The notes below the pieces were generated by a model, which saw only the letters and a list, made by a program, of their open reading frames with translations, had not been told where the DNA came from and did no database searches. From CAWCDJ01 sp963778675 (GTDB taxonomy: Bacteria > Acidobacteriota > Terriglobia > Bryobacterales > Bryobacteraceae), in the NCBI GenBank assembly GCA_963778675.1, contig CAVZVI010000014.1, positions 620,001 through 684,000 on the forward strand: a stretch of DNA of 64,000 nt, read 5' to 3'. Shown piece after piece: positions 17,102 to 25,646 of the stretch. Each line of letters starts with the position of its first letter. The first letter of the stretch is position 1. Position numbers and translations under genes: made by a program.

Positions 17102-20100
17102 TCAAAACTCGAACCGTACCACCAGTTGCAGGAACCTCGCCGACCGCGCCGCCGTGATCAACCCGAAGCTGGGCGAATTGAAGATCGCCTGACCCGTGCT
17201 CGGATTGGAGGTCACCGTCAACGAAGTATTCGGCGCGAGGAAGTTCGTATGGTTGAGCAGGTTGAATGCCTCGAGGCGGAACTCGAGCCGCCCGCGCTCG
17301 TGAATCGGGAATTGACGGTCCACCGCCAGGTCGAGATCGAACTCTCCCGGCGTACGGACCGTGTCCCGTCCCAGCGTTCCAATACCGGCCTGCAGCACTT
17401 GCGTCCTGCTTGCGCCCGAGCCGGTGAAGAACGGGCCCACCGGCGCCAGCGGGAAATCCGGCGAGGTCACCGGCACCAGATACTGCACGCCGCTCCCGTT
17501 CGGTTGCGGGGTCGGAAGGTAAATGCTCGAGTTCGAGACGAGGTCCGGCCGGATCTGCCCCGCGGCGGGGTTGGTCGTGTTCTGGTTGATCGTGGTTGGC
17601 AAGCCGGTGCGCGCCGTGATGATCGGGTCGATCTCGAAGTTGCGTATCCAGCGGTTGCCGCGCGTCTTATACTGCACCGCGGCCGTGAAATTATTGGTCC
17701 GGTCGAACTCACTCAACGACCGGTCCAGGTTGCGGAAGAGGGAGGGGAACTGCCCCGAGTTCAGTCCCTCGGGCTGCGAGAAACTGAACAACCCGTCGCC
17801 GTCGTCAATCGACTTGGACCACGTGTAGTTCGCGACGAACGAGAGGTTCGCGGTGTATTGCCGCCGGGCCGAGATCTGCAGCGCCTGATACGACGAATGG
17901 CCGGCCATCTGGATGTCGCTGAACCGTCCCACGTTCGGGAACGGACGGTGATTCTGGGTGTTGACCGTGGTATTCACCCGCGCGATATCGGTCGCCGCCG
18001 CGAAAGGTACGTCGTTATTCGGCAAGTTCAACGGCAGGTGGACGCCGCTCGACCCCACATAGTTTGCGTCCAGAATCAGGCCGCGAGCCACTTCCCGCTG
18101 CACGCCGAAATTCCATTCCGCCGAATAGGGCAGCGGCCCCGCCTGAGCAAACGATGCGCCTGCCGAAAGGGGGTTCGATGGGGTGAATTGCGATAGCGTG
18201 CTTCCGGGGTCGCTCAGGTTTTGCCTGGCGATCAACGGCATCCCCTGCGAGAGGGAGAACGCCTGCGGGATCCCCGTGCCCAGGTTGGAGAAACTCTGGC
18301 TGATCGTGTACCCGGGGAACAGCACCTGGCCGCCCAGGTCGGAAAAGATCTGGCTGTAGAACAAGCCGAATCCGGAGCGGATCACCGTCTTCGGCGTCAA
18401 GGTATAAGCGAATCCGACTCGCGGCGCGAAATTGGAGTGGTCGCCGGGAATGTTGAGCGTATCCGACGCGTTGATCCCCGCGAACAGCACCTGCCCGGTC
18501 GCCGGATCCACCCGGGAGTAGATGTTGTTCGAACTCGTCATCGGAGCTTCGTATTCGTACCGCAGCCCCAGGTTCAGGGTCAGCCGGGGGGTTACCTTCC
18601 AGTCATCCTGCGCGTACACGCCGATGTTGTAATTGCGCCGGCCCGCAGGGGGCTGGGGCAGGGCATAGCCGGAAGTCTTCACATCTCCGAGCAGGAAGTC
18701 CGCCACGGAGTTCACCGGGTTGCCGCCGCTGTTCTTGGCGTTGGTGATCTCTCCGGTGAACGTATAATTCCCCGTAAACCAGCCGCTATTCCCGGTCCCT
18801 CCGGGGTTATAAATATTGAACTCGTTCTTGCGAAGATCCACTCCGAACTTGAGTAAGTGGTTTCCCCACACTTTGGTGGCGGCGGCGCTGGGCTGATAAT
18901 TGTTGTCGATCTGGCTGCGCAGCGTGTTGCTGTTCAGGCCGTACTGGCTCCAGCCATTCAAGTTGAAGGTGGGGGCGGCGGGGCCGATGGCGCGGGCAAT
19001 CCCCAGCACTCCGGGAACATTCAGTCCCTGGCTCGGCGGGACGATCTCGCTGTTGTTCCGCCAGTATCCCATGCGCGCCTCCACCACGAGAGTCGGCGTC
19101 CATGTGCGCGTATAGTCGAGCGCCACCTGATACCCGGTGGTCGTGCCCGGTCCGACATTGTTTTCCAGCGGGCCCGGAATCTTGGGCTGCGCCGGCGACT
19201 GTGCACCGTAATAGGTCAGGCTGCCGAATATCCGGTCCTTGTCGCTGATGTTCTCGTCGATTCGCGTTGTGTAGTCGTTCGATGAAGGGTGGGACGATCC
19301 GACTTCCACCAGGTTGTTGATGGCCCGGCCGTCCGCGGCGTCGGGTGACCCCGGCGAGTTAGCGCCGGGCAGCACGCCGAGTATTTTGGCGGCCGCGGAA
19401 TCGATCATACTGGACGGGATCCGATTTCCCGGAAACGGAGTCTTGGTGCCCGGCTGGTAAACCGGAATCGGAGACCCCGAAAAGTCTCCAGCGCGGAATG
19501 CCGCATCCGGCACCGACGAAATATTAGCGTACGGCGCGGCCCGGCGCAGCCCTTCGTAGTTAAAGAAGAAGAATGTTTTCTCTTTTCCGTTGTATAACTT
19601 CGGAATTCGCACCGGCCCGCCCAGTTTCACACCGAACAGGTTGTAACGGTCTTCGGAGCGCGGCTGCCCCCGCAGGTTATTGAAGTAGTTGTTCGCGTTG
19701 AGATCCTCATTGCGAAAATATTCGTAGGCACCACCGTGATACCGGTCGCCGCCTGAGTTGATGATCATCGAGACGGTGCCGCCCGACGTCCGGCCGTACT
19801 CCGCGGAGTATGCCGACGTCAGCACCTTGAACTCGCGGATGGCGTCCGCCGGCGGCAGCGTCTGCACGCCGCCCGTCGAGCCCGAGACCACCGAGATCCC
19901 GTCCACCATGAACTCGCTGTTCAGTGTGCGGCTCCCGTTCATCGAAAGCTGGTTGGCGTTGATGCCCGTTGCATCGCCGCCCGAGGAAACTCCACCGGTC
20001 AGCGAAAGCAGGTTCAGGATGTTGCGGTCCGGCAGCGGCAGCCCTTCCACCTGCGAAGTGGTAATCACGTTTCCGATCGAGGAACTGTCGGTAGCCAGTT

Positions 20101-20470
20101 GACCAGCGGTATCGCTTGTTACCGTCACCGATTCCGCAACCGCGCCGGGCTGGAGCGTCACATTCACCGACGCGCGCTGATCCACGGCCAGGTTGATGCC
20201 CGAAAGACCGGCGCGTTTGAAGCCTTCCCTCCGTACAGTTAAGTTGTACCGCCCCGCCGGAAGCGCGGGCGCGCGGTACACGCCCGAACCGTTAGTCTCG
20301 CCATGCCACATCGTCACGCCCGTATCGGCGTTGACAATGGTTACGGTAGCCGCGGGAACCACCGCTTGCGATGGATCCGTCACGGTTCCTGAAATTACAC
20401 CGGTTATCGTTTGCGCCAGGAGACAAGCGGCAGACGCCGCGCACACCAGGAATGCTCGTCTTAGAGACAC
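17102..20470 (-). CDS. Oar-like TonB-dependent receptor with carboxypeptidase regulatory-like domain
   Basis: About 1122 residues from a GTG at 20470, chosen because GAGGG lies about 9 nt upstream and a signal peptide follows at once (AFLVCAASAACLLAQ). Residues about 20-110 form the carboxypeptidase regulatory-like domain (GVISGTVTDPSQAVVPAATV). A plug-like part (MNGSRTLNSEFMVDGISVVS; SAYSAEYGRTSGGTVSMI) is followed by a long beta barrel ending in QLVVRFEF with the terminal Phe of outer-membrane proteins. This Oar-type architecture is greatly expanded in soil Acidobacteriota; the ligand is unknown. It is divergent from the heparinase-like lyase gene. Confidence 0.93.
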   Translation of the reverse strand: MSLRRAFLVCAASAACLLAQTITGVISGTVTDPSQAVVPAATVTIVNADTGVTMWHGETNGSGVYRAPALPAGRYNLTVRREGFKRAGLSGINLAVDQRASVNVTLQPGAVAESVTVTSDTAGQLATDSSSIGNVITTSQVEGLPLPDRNILNLLSLTGGVSSGGDATGINANQLSMNGSRTLNSEFMVDGISVVSGSTGGVQTLPPADAIREFKVLTSAYSAEYGRTSGGTVSMIINSGGDRYHGGAYEYFRNEDLNANNYFNNLRGQPRSEDRYNLFGVKLGGPVRIPKLYNGKEKTFFFFNYEGLRRAAPYANISSVPDAAFRAGDFSGSPIPVYQPGTKTPFPGNRIPSSMIDSAAAKILGVLPGANSPGSPDAADGRAINNLVEVGSSHPSSNDYTTRIDENISDKDRIFGSLTYYGAQSPAQPKIPGPLENNVGPGTTTGYQVALDYTRTWTPTLVVEARMGYWRNNSEIVPPSQGLNVPGVLGIARAIGPAAPTFNLNGWSQYGLNSNTLRSQIDNNYQPSAAATKVWGNHLLKFGVDLRKNEFNIYNPGGTGNSGWFTGNYTFTGEITNAKNSGGNPVNSVADFLLGDVKTSGYALPQPPAGRRNYNIGVYAQDDWKVTPRLTLNLGLRYEYEAPMTSSNNIYSRVDPATGQVLFAGINASDTLNIPGDHSNFAPRVGFAYTLTPKTVIRSGFGLFYSQIFSDLGGQVLFPGYTISQSFSNLGTGIPQAFSLSQGMPLIARQNLSDPGSTLSQFTPSNPLSAGASFAQAGPLPYSAEWNFGVQREVARGLILDANYVGSSGVHLPLNLPNNDVPFAAATDIARVNTTVNTQNHRPFPNVGRFSDIQMAGHSSYQALQISARRQYTANLSFVANYTWSKSIDDGDGLFSFSQPEGLNSGQFPSLFRNLDRSLSEFDRTNNFTAAVQYKTRGNRWIRNFEIDPIITARTGLPTTINQNTTNPAAGQIRPDLVSNSSIYLPTPQPNGSGVQYLVPVTSPDFPLAPVGPFFTGSGASRTQVLQAGIGTLGRDTVRTPGEFDLDLAVDRQFPIHERGRLEFRLEAFNLLNHTNFLAPNTSLTVTSNPSTGQAIFNSPSFGLITAARSARFLQLVVRFEF

Positions 20471-20559
20471 TATTTTGACCCTCGTGCCTCTAGACTGCCA
20501 CCGAACAGCGTTAACGCGAAATATGGTCGATTCTGTATTCCAGGAGGTACCATAGAGCC

Positions 20560-22578
20560 ATGCGGCTCGCTGCCTTGCTGCTCCTCGGCCTCCCGGTTTT
20601 CGCCCAACCCCGGCTCCTGCTGAACGAGGCGGACCTCGCCCGCATCCGCAAAACGGCTGCCGAGGAACCTTGGGCCGCCGCATTGGTCCGGGATCTGGTC
20701 AGCGAAGCCGAAGATTGGCCGGCCGCTCACGTACGCGAATTCGGCCTCAAGGAATGGAGCCTTCCGTCAGAGGGCGCGGGATGGTCGCACGACTATGTCT
20801 GCCCCGAGCACGGTGTGCGACTGGTACAGAAGGCCGGCCATAACCTCTGCCCGATCGACGGCAAGGACTACCACGGCTGGCCGGTCGACAATGTCGTCTA
20901 CATGCAGCGCAATGACGACAACGCCCGCGCCGCCCGCGACCTCGGACTCGCCTACCGCCTGACCGGCCGCCCTGCATTCGCCGAGAAGGCCCGCCGCATC
21001 TTTAATGCATACTCCACGCTCTACCCCAAGCTCCCCATCCACGACAACAACAATCAACTCGATACGAAGCGCGGCGCACGCGTCATGTCCCAGACGCTCT
21101 CTGAAGCGAAGTGGCTCGTTCCACTTGCTTTCGGCTACGATCTTGTCCGCGACGCCATGCCCGCCGCCGAGCGCGAGCGTTTTGAATCCAACGTCTTGCG
21201 CAACGCGGCCTCCGTGATCCGGCGCAACGATATGGGCGCCAGCAACTGGCAGAGCTGGCATAACGCCGCGCTTCTCGCCGCCGGCCTGCTGACCGAGGAC
21301 CGGGCTCTCGCCGAGCTTGCCGTGGACGGACCCTCCGGATTTCGCTATCAGTTGCGCGAAGGAATCACGCCCGACGGACCGTGGCACGAGGGCTCCTGGG
21401 GCTATCACTTCTTCGCGCTCGACCCGTTGCTGCTCACTCGCGAGATGGCGGTTCGCGCCGGAATCGCGGTGCCGGAGGCGTCCGCCCTCAAGCGCATGTT
21501 CGATGCCCCTCTAGGCTGCGTGCTACCCGACGGCACGCTGCCGGCGTTCAATGATAGCGGTAGCACGCGCCTGGCCTCGGAGGCCCGACTCTACGAGGTG
21601 GGGTACAGGCTCTTTCACGACCCGCGCTATTTGAACGTTCTGCAGGGCCGCCCGCGACCGCTCGAGGGACTTCTTTGGGGAGCCGAATCGCTTCCCGCCG
21701 GCGCACCGGCGCCGCTCTCGAGCGAGGTACTCCCTAGCGCCGGCATCGCGCTGCTGCGAGTTCATGGGAGCGACTTCACCATTGCAGTCAAGTTCGGACC
21801 TCACGGCGGCGGCCACGGGCATTTCGACAAGCTGAGCTTCGTGAGTTACGCGAACGGCCGTCATCAGGCAGTCGATCCCGGGACACAGGCCTATGGCGCC
21901 AAGACCCACGCCACCTGGGACAAGACGACCGTGGCCCACAATACCATCGTTGTGGACGAGCGAAGCCAGGCAGCCGCCACCGGGCGGCTTCTCGACTGGA
22001 CCGCTCTTCCGGATGTGACCGCAATCCGTGTTTCCGCCGGCCGTGTCTACCCTAACGTCGAGATCGCGCGGACCATGGTCCTCACTGCCGCATACGCACT
22101 CGACATTGTCGACGCCCGCTCCACGGATTCCGCCGTGCACCAGTTCGACTGGCTGTACCACAACTTCGGCGCGCTGTCCGCCGGCCTTCCCCTCGAACCG
22201 TATTCCGGGCTCCCGGCGGCGGGTGGATACCAGCACCTCACGGGGGTCCGGGCGGCAGCCGTCACCGGAGAATGGCAGGCCGATTTCACGCAACCAGGCT
22301 CCAATCTGCGTGTGCATATGCTTGGATCCCCCGGCGCAACACTGGTTGCGGGGCAGGGTCTCGGTCCCGACCTGCGCGTTCCGGTTCCCTTTGTGATGAT
22401 GCGCCGCCGCGCCGCCGAGGCCCGCTTCGTGGCGCTGTACGAACCCTATCGCACGGCTCCGTCGATCCGTTCCTTTCGCGAGACATCCCCCGGAGTGTTC
22501 ACCGTGACCACCGCGTCCTCTACCGACGAGGTCCACATCTCCCCCGGCCATTCTCCCTTCGTCCGCATCGTTCGGTGA
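20560..22578 (+). CDS. Secreted heparinase II/III-family polysaccharide lyase
   Basis: 672 residues with a signal peptide (LAALLLLGLPVFAQ). Residues about 60-380 form the alpha/alpha toroid of alginate-lyase type (NWQSWHNAALLAAGLL; GPWHEGSWGYHFFALDPLLL). The heparinase II/III beta domain begins near residue 400 with FGPHGGGHGHFDKLSFVSYA, whose His residues belong to the catalytic site. AGGAGGT lies 11 nt before the ATG. It probably cleaves an acidic polysaccharide outside the cytoplasm. The divergent Oar receptor may take up the products, which is inferred from position only. Confidence 0.88.
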   Translation: MRLAALLLLGLPVFAQPRLLLNEADLARIRKTAAEEPWAAALVRDLVSEAEDWPAAHVREFGLKEWSLPSEGAGWSHDYVCPEHGVRLVQKAGHNLCPIDGKDYHGWPVDNVVYMQRNDDNARAARDLGLAYRLTGRPAFAEKARRIFNAYSTLYPKLPIHDNNNQLDTKRGARVMSQTLSEAKWLVPLAFGYDLVRDAMPAAERERFESNVLRNAASVIRRNDMGASNWQSWHNAALLAAGLLTEDRALAELAVDGPSGFRYQLREGITPDGPWHEGSWGYHFFALDPLLLTREMAVRAGIAVPEASALKRMFDAPLGCVLPDGTLPAFNDSGSTRLASEARLYEVGYRLFHDPRYLNVLQGRPRPLEGLLWGAESLPAGAPAPLSSEVLPSAGIALLRVHGSDFTIAVKFGPHGGGHGHFDKLSFVSYANGRHQAVDPGTQAYGAKTHATWDKTTVAHNTIVVDERSQAAATGRLLDWTALPDVTAIRVSAGRVYPNVEIARTMVLTAAYALDIVDARSTDSAVHQFDWLYHNFGALSAGLPLEPYSGLPAAGGYQHLTGVRAAAVTGEWQADFTQPGSNLRVHMLGSPGATLVAGQGLGPDLRVPVPFVMMRRRAAEARFVALYEPYRTAPSIRSFRETSPGVFTVTTASSTDEVHISPGHSPFVRIVR

Positions 22579-22617
22579 CAGGCTACGTAATCACCGAATT
22601 GCTCTAACCTGGAAGAC

Positions 22618-23607
22618 ATGAACCCGCTCCCCGAACGTCAACTCGGCTCCACCGGCCCGGCTGTTTCCGCGATTGCGCTCGGCTGCATGGGGATGTCCGG
22701 CATGTACGGCGCCTCCGACGAGGCGGAAAACATCGCCACCATTCATGCGGCCATCGATTCCGGCATCAACCTGCTCGATACCGGAGATTTCTACGGGATG
22801 GGCCACAACGAGATGCTGATCGGCCGGGCGCTGGAGGGCCGCCGCAACCGTGTGCTGCTCTCCGTGAAGTTCGGCGCCATGCGCGCCCCGGGCGGCGATT
22901 TCATCGGAGTGGATGGGCGCCCGGAAGCTGTCCGCAATTTCGCCGCCTACAGCCTCCAACGCCTTCGCACAGACCACATCGACATCTACCGCCTGGCGCG
23001 GGTCGACCCCAAGGTGCCCATCGAAGACACCATTGGCGCGATCGCCGGCCTGATCCAGTCCGGCTACGTTCGCTACATCGGCCTCTCCGAAGCGGGGGCT
23101 CACACGATACGCCGTGCCTGCGCGGTGCATCCGGTCTGTGACCTGCAGATCGAATACTCTCTGGTGAGCCGGGGGATCGAACGCGAGATCCTTCCCACGC
23201 TCCGGGAGCTTGGCGTTGCGACGACCGCTTACGGGGTCCTCTCCCGGGGCCTTCTCACCGACTCCCGCCCCGCCGGGCCGGGCGATCTCCGCACCCACCT
23301 CCCCCGATTTACCGGCGAGAACTATGAGCGCAATCGTCCGCTGATCGCAGCCCTCGCCGCCATGGCCGCCGATAAGGGAATCAGCGCCGCGCGGCTGGCC
23401 ATCGCATGGGTGCTGGCGCGGGGCAGCGACATCATTCCGGTCGTCGGCGCCCGAACCCGGTCCCAACTCTCCGAAGCCCTCGCCGCCCTCGACGTGCAAA
23501 TCTCTCCTGAAGAGTTCACTCGCATCGAGCAAGCCATTCCCCCGGCCCAGGTCGCCGGTACGCGCTACGGAGAAGCCCAGATGCGGATGCTCGACAGCGA
23601 ACGATAG
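22618..23607 (+). CDS. Aldo/keto reductase, variant without the usual catalytic His
   Basis: 329 residues covering the whole TIM barrel. Three of the four tetrad positions are visible: Asp54, Tyr59 (LLDTGDFYGMGHNE) and Lys84 (SVKFG). The fourth, usually His in a YYQHRVD segment, is Ala127 (IYRLARVD), as in a known subgroup of the family. The NADPH-binding end is present (GSDIIPVVGARTRSQLSEAL). By family it reduces aldehydes or ketones with NADPH; substrate unknown. It starts 39 nt after the lyase gene on the same strand and may be cotranscribed. Confidence 0.9.
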   Translation: MNPLPERQLGSTGPAVSAIALGCMGMSGMYGASDEAENIATIHAAIDSGINLLDTGDFYGMGHNEMLIGRALEGRRNRVLLSVKFGAMRAPGGDFIGVDGRPEAVRNFAAYSLQRLRTDHIDIYRLARVDPKVPIEDTIGAIAGLIQSGYVRYIGLSEAGAHTIRRACAVHPVCDLQIEYSLVSRGIEREILPTLRELGVATTAYGVLSRGLLTDSRPAGPGDLRTHLPRFTGENYERNRPLIAALAAMAADKGISAARLAIAWVLARGSDIIPVVGARTRSQLSEALAALDVQISPEEFTRIEQAIPPAQVAGTRYGEAQMRMLDSER

Positions 23608-23638
23608 GCGGAAGGGCGGCCGGAGAGTCCGCGGTAAC

Positions 23639-23782
23639 TTACTTCCGCAGCACGAGTTTCTGAATGTAGGTGAGGCCTCCTGCGAGAGTAACTCCGGCAA
23701 TTACCGTCTCGATAGGCGCGCCGACGAAGCTCATGACGGATCCGCTCAATACGGCCGCGGCAACGAAGTGTAACCAGTTCAT
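23639..23782 (-). CDS. Small membrane protein downstream of amtB (47 aa)
   Basis: The ATG at 23782 is preceded by GGAG at a good distance and lies 19 nt after the ammonium-transporter stop. The product is almost entirely hydrophobic with two likely helices (FVAAAVLSGSVMSFV and ETVIAGVTLAGGLTYI) and a basic end (QKLVLRK). No family is recognised. Position and strand suggest cotranscription with amtB and possibly a role at the same membrane complex, which is inference only. There is no glnK gene here, so this small gene occupies the place where a PII gene often sits. Confidence 0.65.
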   Translation of the reverse strand: MNWLHFVAAAVLSGSVMSFVGAPIETVIAGVTLAGGLTYIQKLVLRK

Positions 23783-23801
23783 CGCTTCTCCATAGATGAG
23801 A

Positions 23802-25301
23802 TCAGCCGGCTGCCGGGCGCGGCTTGGCCGAGGCCATCGACGGCGCCATGCCCGAGATGCTATCGCCGCCCTCCGACATAATGCCCACACCATGGGCTGT
23901 AGGCGCGAAATCAGGGTAACAGTTCGCGCCGTGCTCATTGAGATCCAGCCCGCCAATCTCCTCTTCCGCCGGGACGCGCAGGCCTACAGTCATGGCAATC
24001 ACTTTGAAAAGCACAAAGGCGGTGGTGAAGGTCCAGGCAAACGCCGTCGCAACTCCGATAAGCTGGGTGGTCAGTTGTCCGATCAGATCGTACTCTTTGC
24101 CGAGAAACAGGTTCTCATGGAATAATGCCGCCGAGATCGTTCCGAAGGCGCCGCATACGCCGTGAACGGAGATGGCTCCCACGGGATCGTCGATCCTGAT
24201 CTTGTCGAAGAACAGGACGGCAAAAATCACCAGAACGCCGGCGATGGAGCCGATGATCACCGCGCCGAGCGGTGTCACGGTAAAACACGGGGAGGTAATG
24301 GCGACCAGGCCCGCCAGCGTGCCGTTCAACGTCATACCGATGTCGGGCTTTCCGAATTTGAACCAAGACGTGATGAGCGCCGTGTTGGCGCCCATGCAGC
24401 CGGCCAGCAGCGTGTTCACGGCGACGCGGGCCAGTGTGCCGTTGGCGGCGGTAGTCGAGCCGGGGTTGAATCCAAACCAGCCCAGAAACAGAATGAAGAC
24501 CCCCAACGCGCCCAGTGTCAGGCTGTGCCCGGGAATCGCGTTCGGCTTACCATCCTTTCTGAACTTGCCGATACGCGGCCCGATGACGATGGCGCCCGCG
24601 AGAGCCGCCCAGCCGCCTACCGAGTGGACCACCGTCGAGCCTGCAAAATCGATGAAGCCTCTCTTGGCCAGCCATGCTCCCGCATCCACGTTTGCGGAGT
24701 TAAACAGGTTACCCCAAGCCCAATGCCCAAAGACGGGATAGATTACCAGGCTGATGAAGAAGCTGTAAATGAGATAGCCGATGAATTTCGTGCGCTCGGC
24801 CATTGCGCCGGAAACAATCGTCGCGGCGGTGGCGGCAAACACCATCTGGAAGAACCAGAACGTGTATCCCCACTGTCCATCGATTCCGGTATTGTCGAAG
24901 TTGACAAAGAAGTTCGACCAGCCGACAAAGCCGTTGCTCACGCCGAACATCAGCCCGAAGCCGATGGCCCAGTATGCGAACCCGCCCATGCAGAAATCCA
25001 TCAGGTTCTTCATCATGATGTTTCCGGCGTTCTTCGCGCGCGTGAATCCGGATTCGACCATGGCAAAGCCGGCCTGCATGAAGAAGACCAGGGAGGCCGC
25101 AACCGCCGTCCAGACAATGTCGGAATTCTTCTGAACCGCCGCGATTCCCTTTTGAAGTTCCTCGGGCGACGGAGCAGATGATGCCTGCTGGGCGGCCAGC
25201 GGCAAGCCGACGGCGCCCAGTAGGATGACTAGTGTCAGCAGCCGGTCATAGTCGAAACGTCTTATAGCGAAACGCTCATATGTCATCACGCACAGCCTCA
25301 T
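23802..25301 (-). CDS. amtB: Ammonium transporter
   Basis: 499 residues: an N-terminal signal-like helix (LLTLVILLGAVGLPLAAQQ), then eleven helices of the Amt fold. Landmarks are SLVFFMQAGFAMVESGFTRA, NAGNIMMKNLMDFCMGG, FAGSTVVHSVGGWAALAGA, WFGFNPGSTTA and DDPVGAISVHGVCGAFG with the pore His. The C-terminal tail (about 55 residues, GGDSISGMAPSMASAKP) is longer than the usual cytosolic tail. Two starts are possible: ATG at 25301, or ATG at 25286 with GAGG about 10 nt upstream. It moves ammonium/ammonia across the inner membrane. A 47-residue membrane protein gene follows. Confidence 0.95.
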   Translation of the reverse strand: MRLCVMTYERFAIRRFDYDRLLTLVILLGAVGLPLAAQQASSAPSPEELQKGIAAVQKNSDIVWTAVAASLVFFMQAGFAMVESGFTRAKNAGNIMMKNLMDFCMGGFAYWAIGFGLMFGVSNGFVGWSNFFVNFDNTGIDGQWGYTFWFFQMVFAATAATIVSGAMAERTKFIGYLIYSFFISLVIYPVFGHWAWGNLFNSANVDAGAWLAKRGFIDFAGSTVVHSVGGWAALAGAIVIGPRIGKFRKDGKPNAIPGHSLTLGALGVFILFLGWFGFNPGSTTAANGTLARVAVNTLLAGCMGANTALITSWFKFGKPDIGMTLNGTLAGLVAITSPCFTVTPLGAVIIGSIAGVLVIFAVLFFDKIRIDDPVGAISVHGVCGAFGTISAALFHENLFLGKEYDLIGQLTTQLIGVATAFAWTFTTAFVLFKVIAMTVGLRVPAEEEIGGLDLNEHGANCYPDFAPTAHGVGIMSEGGDSISGMAPSMASAKPRPAAG

Positions 25302-25646
25302 TGGATTAGGATTAAGATCCCCCGTAGAGCAGCCTTTCCGGCAACGCCGATAGCGGCCGCTTGATGCGTCTGATTCCTTAGTGGGAGCCTTACGCTGAAT
25401 TGTATTGCTTCCGATTTTTCAGTAGAAGTCGATTCTTTTTATCGGATGCATAAAACCAGGAAGCCTCTCCGCTGCACGAAAGATCCGGCGAGGGAACTCC
25501 GAGGATTCCGAGATCGGGATGAAACGCCGGCGGGCGACTGTGGCACTGATACAAACTGCGGTCCGTCAAAAGGATCTTTCGATCCCGTCAAGGATCTTTC
25601 GGTGCTTCGGTCTGGGTCGCGAGGTGCGATAGAGTCAGAGATAGCG
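25302..25646. promoter_or_regulatory. 345-nt divergent control region between amtB and the sensor kinase gene
   Basis: This gap must hold the promoters of both divergent genes. Seen inside it are the 20-nt-period direct repeat at 25570-25601 and a NotI-type palindrome (AGCGGCCGCT) near 25351. An open frame runs from an ATG at 25446 into the kinase, but its residues look non-coding. No confident sigma-54 site was found for amtB. Confidence 0.45.
25570..25601 (+). repeat. Direct repeat, 20-nt period, ahead of the sensor kinase gene
   Basis: The 12-mer AAGGATCTTTCG occurs at 25570 and again at 25590, two helical turns apart, 46-77 nt before the preferred kinase start. The first copy also forms an inverted repeat (GGATC-TTTC-GATCC). 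This geometry suits binding of a dimeric regulator. Confidence 0.5.

Noticed and set aside
25302..25445. Sigma-54 promoter for amtB
   Set aside because: GG and GC elements occur but never with the required spacing.
25446..25646. 67-codon N-terminal extension of the sensor kinase
   Set aside because: No protein-like pattern and it contains the direct repeats; the later ATG is directly followed by the first predicted helix.
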